From an uncultured Veillonella sp. (GTDB lineage Bacteria > Bacillota > Negativicutes > Veillonellales > Veillonellaceae): a stretch of DNA of 7,459 nt. The stretch spans positions 1 to 7,459 of the forward strand of contig URSE01000056.1 in assembly GCA_900550455.1 (NCBI GenBank), written 5' to 3'. The translations under genes were made by a program, and so were the position numbers. The notes under the pieces are model-generated. The model saw nothing but the letters and a program-made list of their open reading frames with translations. It had not been told where the DNA came from and ran no database searches. Below are positions 6,161 to 7,459 of the stretch, in pieces. Position 1 is the stretch's first letter, and each line of letters begins with the position of its first letter.

Positions 6161-6188
6161 ATGGGGTAAACAGCGAATCAGTCCCCAT
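6161..6188. repeat. Inverted repeat in the patB leader
   Basis: ATGGGG (6161-6166) and CCCCAT (6183-6188) are complementary across a 16-base loop, upstream of the patB ribosome binding site. It could form a weak leader hairpin. There is no evidence for a riboswitch fold. Confidence 0.35.
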
Positions 6189-6207
6189 CTAAATCTGTTA
6201 TATACAA

Positions 6208-6235
6208 GGATAGACCATGTTCCCATGGTCTATCC
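6208..6235 (-). terminator. Strong intercistronic hairpin after metB (attenuator or mRNA stabiliser)
   Basis: A perfect 12-bp stem (GGATAGACCATG at 6208-6219 with CATGGTCTATCC at 6224-6235) and 4-base loop begins 4 bases after the metB-like stop. On the minus strand it is followed by TTGTATATAAC, which is not a true U tract. Full termination is therefore doubtful; partial attenuation, or protection of the upstream mRNA 3' end, fits better. It accounts for the unusually large 106-base gap in an otherwise tight operon. Confidence 0.55.
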
Positions 6236-6239
6236 AAAC

Positions 6240-7373
6240 TTATTTATGCAAGGCTTGCTCAAAATCAGCGATGAGATCTTCCACGTCTTCGATCCCTACA
6301 GAAATACGGAGCAAACGACGATTAATCCCCTTCCGTTCTGCTTCTTCAGCCGGTACGGCTGCATGGGTTTGGGTGATGGGATAAGTGATGAGTGTCTCTG
6401 TACCGCCTAAGGATTCAGCAAAGGTTACGACCTTCACATCTTCCAAGAGGTGCTTAGCGGTCTCTTCCGAATCCACTTCTACGGAAATCATACCACCAAA
6501 GCCATCGCATTGCGCCTTTGTAATGGCATAACCAGGGTGGTCTGGCAGGCCTGGATAGAGGACCTTAGTCACCTTGTCTTGCCCTTGGAACCATTCCGCA
6601 AGGGCTTGAGCATTCTTAGCAATCCTCTCCATCCGTATGGGAAGTGTCTTAATCCCCCGCATAACCAACCAAGAATCCATAGGAGACAAGCAAGCCCCTA
6701 CGGACTTAAAGATAAAGCGGAGCTTTTCTGCGATTTCTTGATCCTTAGAAGTGACAAAACCGCAAACAACATCATTATGTCCAGCTAGGAACTTAGTGCC
6801 AGAATGAACGACAATATCACAGCCTAAAGTTAAAGGCCGTTGAAAGTAAGGGGACAAGAAGGTGTTATCTACTACCACAAGGGCTCCATGTTGATGGGCC
6901 AATTGAGAAATAGCCCTAAGATCAGTTACCTCCATCATAGGATTGGTAGGAGTTTCGATGAGAATGGCCTTTGTTCTGTCTGTGAAAGCGGCTGTTACCG
7001 CCTCAAGATCTGAAGTCCCTACAGGGGTGAAATCGATGCCCCAATCCTTGTAGAGGGAGTTAAAAAGACGGATAGATCCCCCATATAAATCATCCCCGAT
7101 GATGAGATGGTCACCTGGTTTAAAGAGGCGCATAACTGCATCAATAGCCGCCATACCAGAGGACATAGCCAAGGTATCCACCCCTTCTTCAAGAGAGCTT
7201 ACGAGGGTTTCCAAGTGATCTCGAGTAGGATTGGATTCACGAGTATATTGAAAGCCTGTGGTTTGGCCTAAACCTGGATGGGAGAAGGTAGAGGACATAT
7301 GGATGGGTGGTGTTACCGCCCCTGTTTCATCTGTGGGACCCAAAGCATGGATACAGCGCGTATTGAATTTCAT
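6240..7373 (-). CDS. metB: Trans-sulfuration PLP enzyme, probably cystathionine gamma-synthase (MetB/MetI type)
   Basis: Cytosolic Cys/Met metabolism PLP enzyme of 377 residues, the normal size for cystathionine gamma-synthase/lyase. It would join O-acetylhomoserine and cysteine into cystathionine, the substrate of the next gene's product. Motifs: TRCIHA at 5-10, YTRESNPT at 43-50 with Arg45, SSGMAA at 71-76, LYGGS at 96-100, VVDNTFLSP at 167-175 with Asp169, HSGTKFLAGHND at 190-201 with Schiff-base Lys194, SLGGTETLITYP at 321-332, and LLRISVGIED at 354-363 with Arg356. The ITYP.TQTH segment resembles, from memory, the MetI/gamma-synthase branch, and the Glu typical of gamma-lyases (LAELP in animals) is a Thr here. 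That leans towards synthase, but beta- or gamma-lyase activity cannot be excluded by reading alone. The start has GAGGAGG just upstream. First gene of the operon in this window. Confidence 0.88.
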   Translation of the reverse strand: MKFNTRCIHALGPTDETGAVTPPIHMSSTFSHPGLGQTTGFQYTRESNPTRDHLETLVSSLEEGVDTLAMSSGMAAIDAVMRLFKPGDHLIIGDDLYGGSIRLFNSLYKDWGIDFTPVGTSDLEAVTAAFTDRTKAILIETPTNPMMEVTDLRAISQLAHQHGALVVVDNTFLSPYFQRPLTLGCDIVVHSGTKFLAGHNDVVCGFVTSKDQEIAEKLRFIFKSVGACLSPMDSWLVMRGIKTLPIRMERIAKNAQALAEWFQGQDKVTKVLYPGLPDHPGYAITKAQCDGFGGMISVEVDSEETAKHLLEDVKVVTFAESLGGTETLITYPITQTHAAVPAEEAERKGINRRLLRISVGIEDVEDLIADFEQALHK

Positions 7374-7377
7374 AGAT

Positions 7378-7384
7378 CCTCCTC
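7378..7384 (-). promoter_or_regulatory. Ribosome binding site of the metB-like gene
   Basis: On the minus strand GAGGAGG stands 4 bases before the ATG at 7373. The site is strong but slightly close. Confidence 0.75.
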
Positions 7385-7387
7385 AAT

Positions 7388-7459
7388 TCCCTCATTATTC
7401 CAGGGATTTAATTCCTAGTTTTCTTATTCTATTTAATTATTTTATCTCATTAGAGCCAT
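7388..7459 (-). promoter_or_regulatory. AT-rich leader upstream of the met operon (incomplete)
   Basis: This stretch is very AT-rich and contains TAAAAT and TAGAAT, possible -10 hexamers on the minus strand, but no matching -35 is visible before the window ends. A short 5-bp dyad (TCCCT at 7388-7392, AGGGA at 7402-7406) lies just before the ribosome binding site. Whether a riboswitch, T-box or more operon genes precede it cannot be seen from here. Confidence 0.3.

Noticed and set aside
6134..6226. Longer patB frame starting at 6226 (31 extra residues)
   Set aside because: The ATG lies inside a perfect hairpin and has no ribosome binding site. The extra residues do not match the usual MalY/PatB N-terminus, while 6133 has a good site.
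6450..6788. Plus-strand 112-codon open frame inside the metB-like gene
   Set aside because: Antisense shadow; no start signal and no family resemblance.
1..7459. CRISPR array, toxin-antitoxin pair, defence island or prophage genes
   Set aside because: No spaced direct repeats and no recognisable proteins of those classes. Apart from the left edge the window is core amino-acid metabolism.

Overview
The window reads as a methionine/cysteine (trans-sulfuration) biosynthesis region from a low-to-mid GC member of the Bacillota. Support for that is the strong AGGAGG-type ribosome binding sites, compact intergenic spacing, and the acetyl-homoserine type of pathway. A Negativicutes relative (Veillonella/Dialister-like) seems plausible, but I cannot prove the genus from sequence alone. 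The first ~300 bases look foreign to the rest: they resemble the C-terminal part of an Rpn/PD-(D/E)XK 'transposase-nuclease' family protein common in Lachnospiraceae.

Layout, left to right. (1) 1-~300: a broken Rpn-family remnant, plus strand. (2) ~291-1676: an M20 aminoacyl-histidine dipeptidase (PepD) that has lost its first ~25 codons and its start codon; its homology begins abruptly in a different frame inside the Rpn remnant. (3) 1677-1877: a convergent intergenic gap with two hairpin terminators, one for each flanking gene, and two tiny tandem repeats. (4) 1878-3149, minus: MetY-type O-acetylhomoserine sulfhydrylase, with a clear sigma-A promoter at 3215-3243. (5) 3286-3323: terminator of the next unit. 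(6) 7373 down to 3332, minus strand: a four-gene operon in the order cystathionine gamma-synthase-like enzyme, MalY/PatB C-S lyase, homoserine O-acetyltransferase MetA, and a 210-residue unrecognised protein that I think is a QueE-like radical-SAM fold without its iron-sulfur cysteines.

How the genes fit together: MetA activates homoserine with acetyl-CoA, and Glu111 marks it as an acetyl rather than succinyl enzyme. O-acetylhomoserine can then take sulfide directly (MetY) or take cysteine to make cystathionine (MetB/MetI-like), which PatB/MalY splits to homocysteine. Both routes to homocysteine are therefore encoded side by side. Final methylation to methionine is not in the window. No tRNA, rRNA, CRISPR array or complete mobile element is visible, and no gene-free stretch exceeds 300 bases. 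The two places most worth a second look are the Rpn::pepD junction and the cysteine-less QueE-like gene at the end of the met operon.
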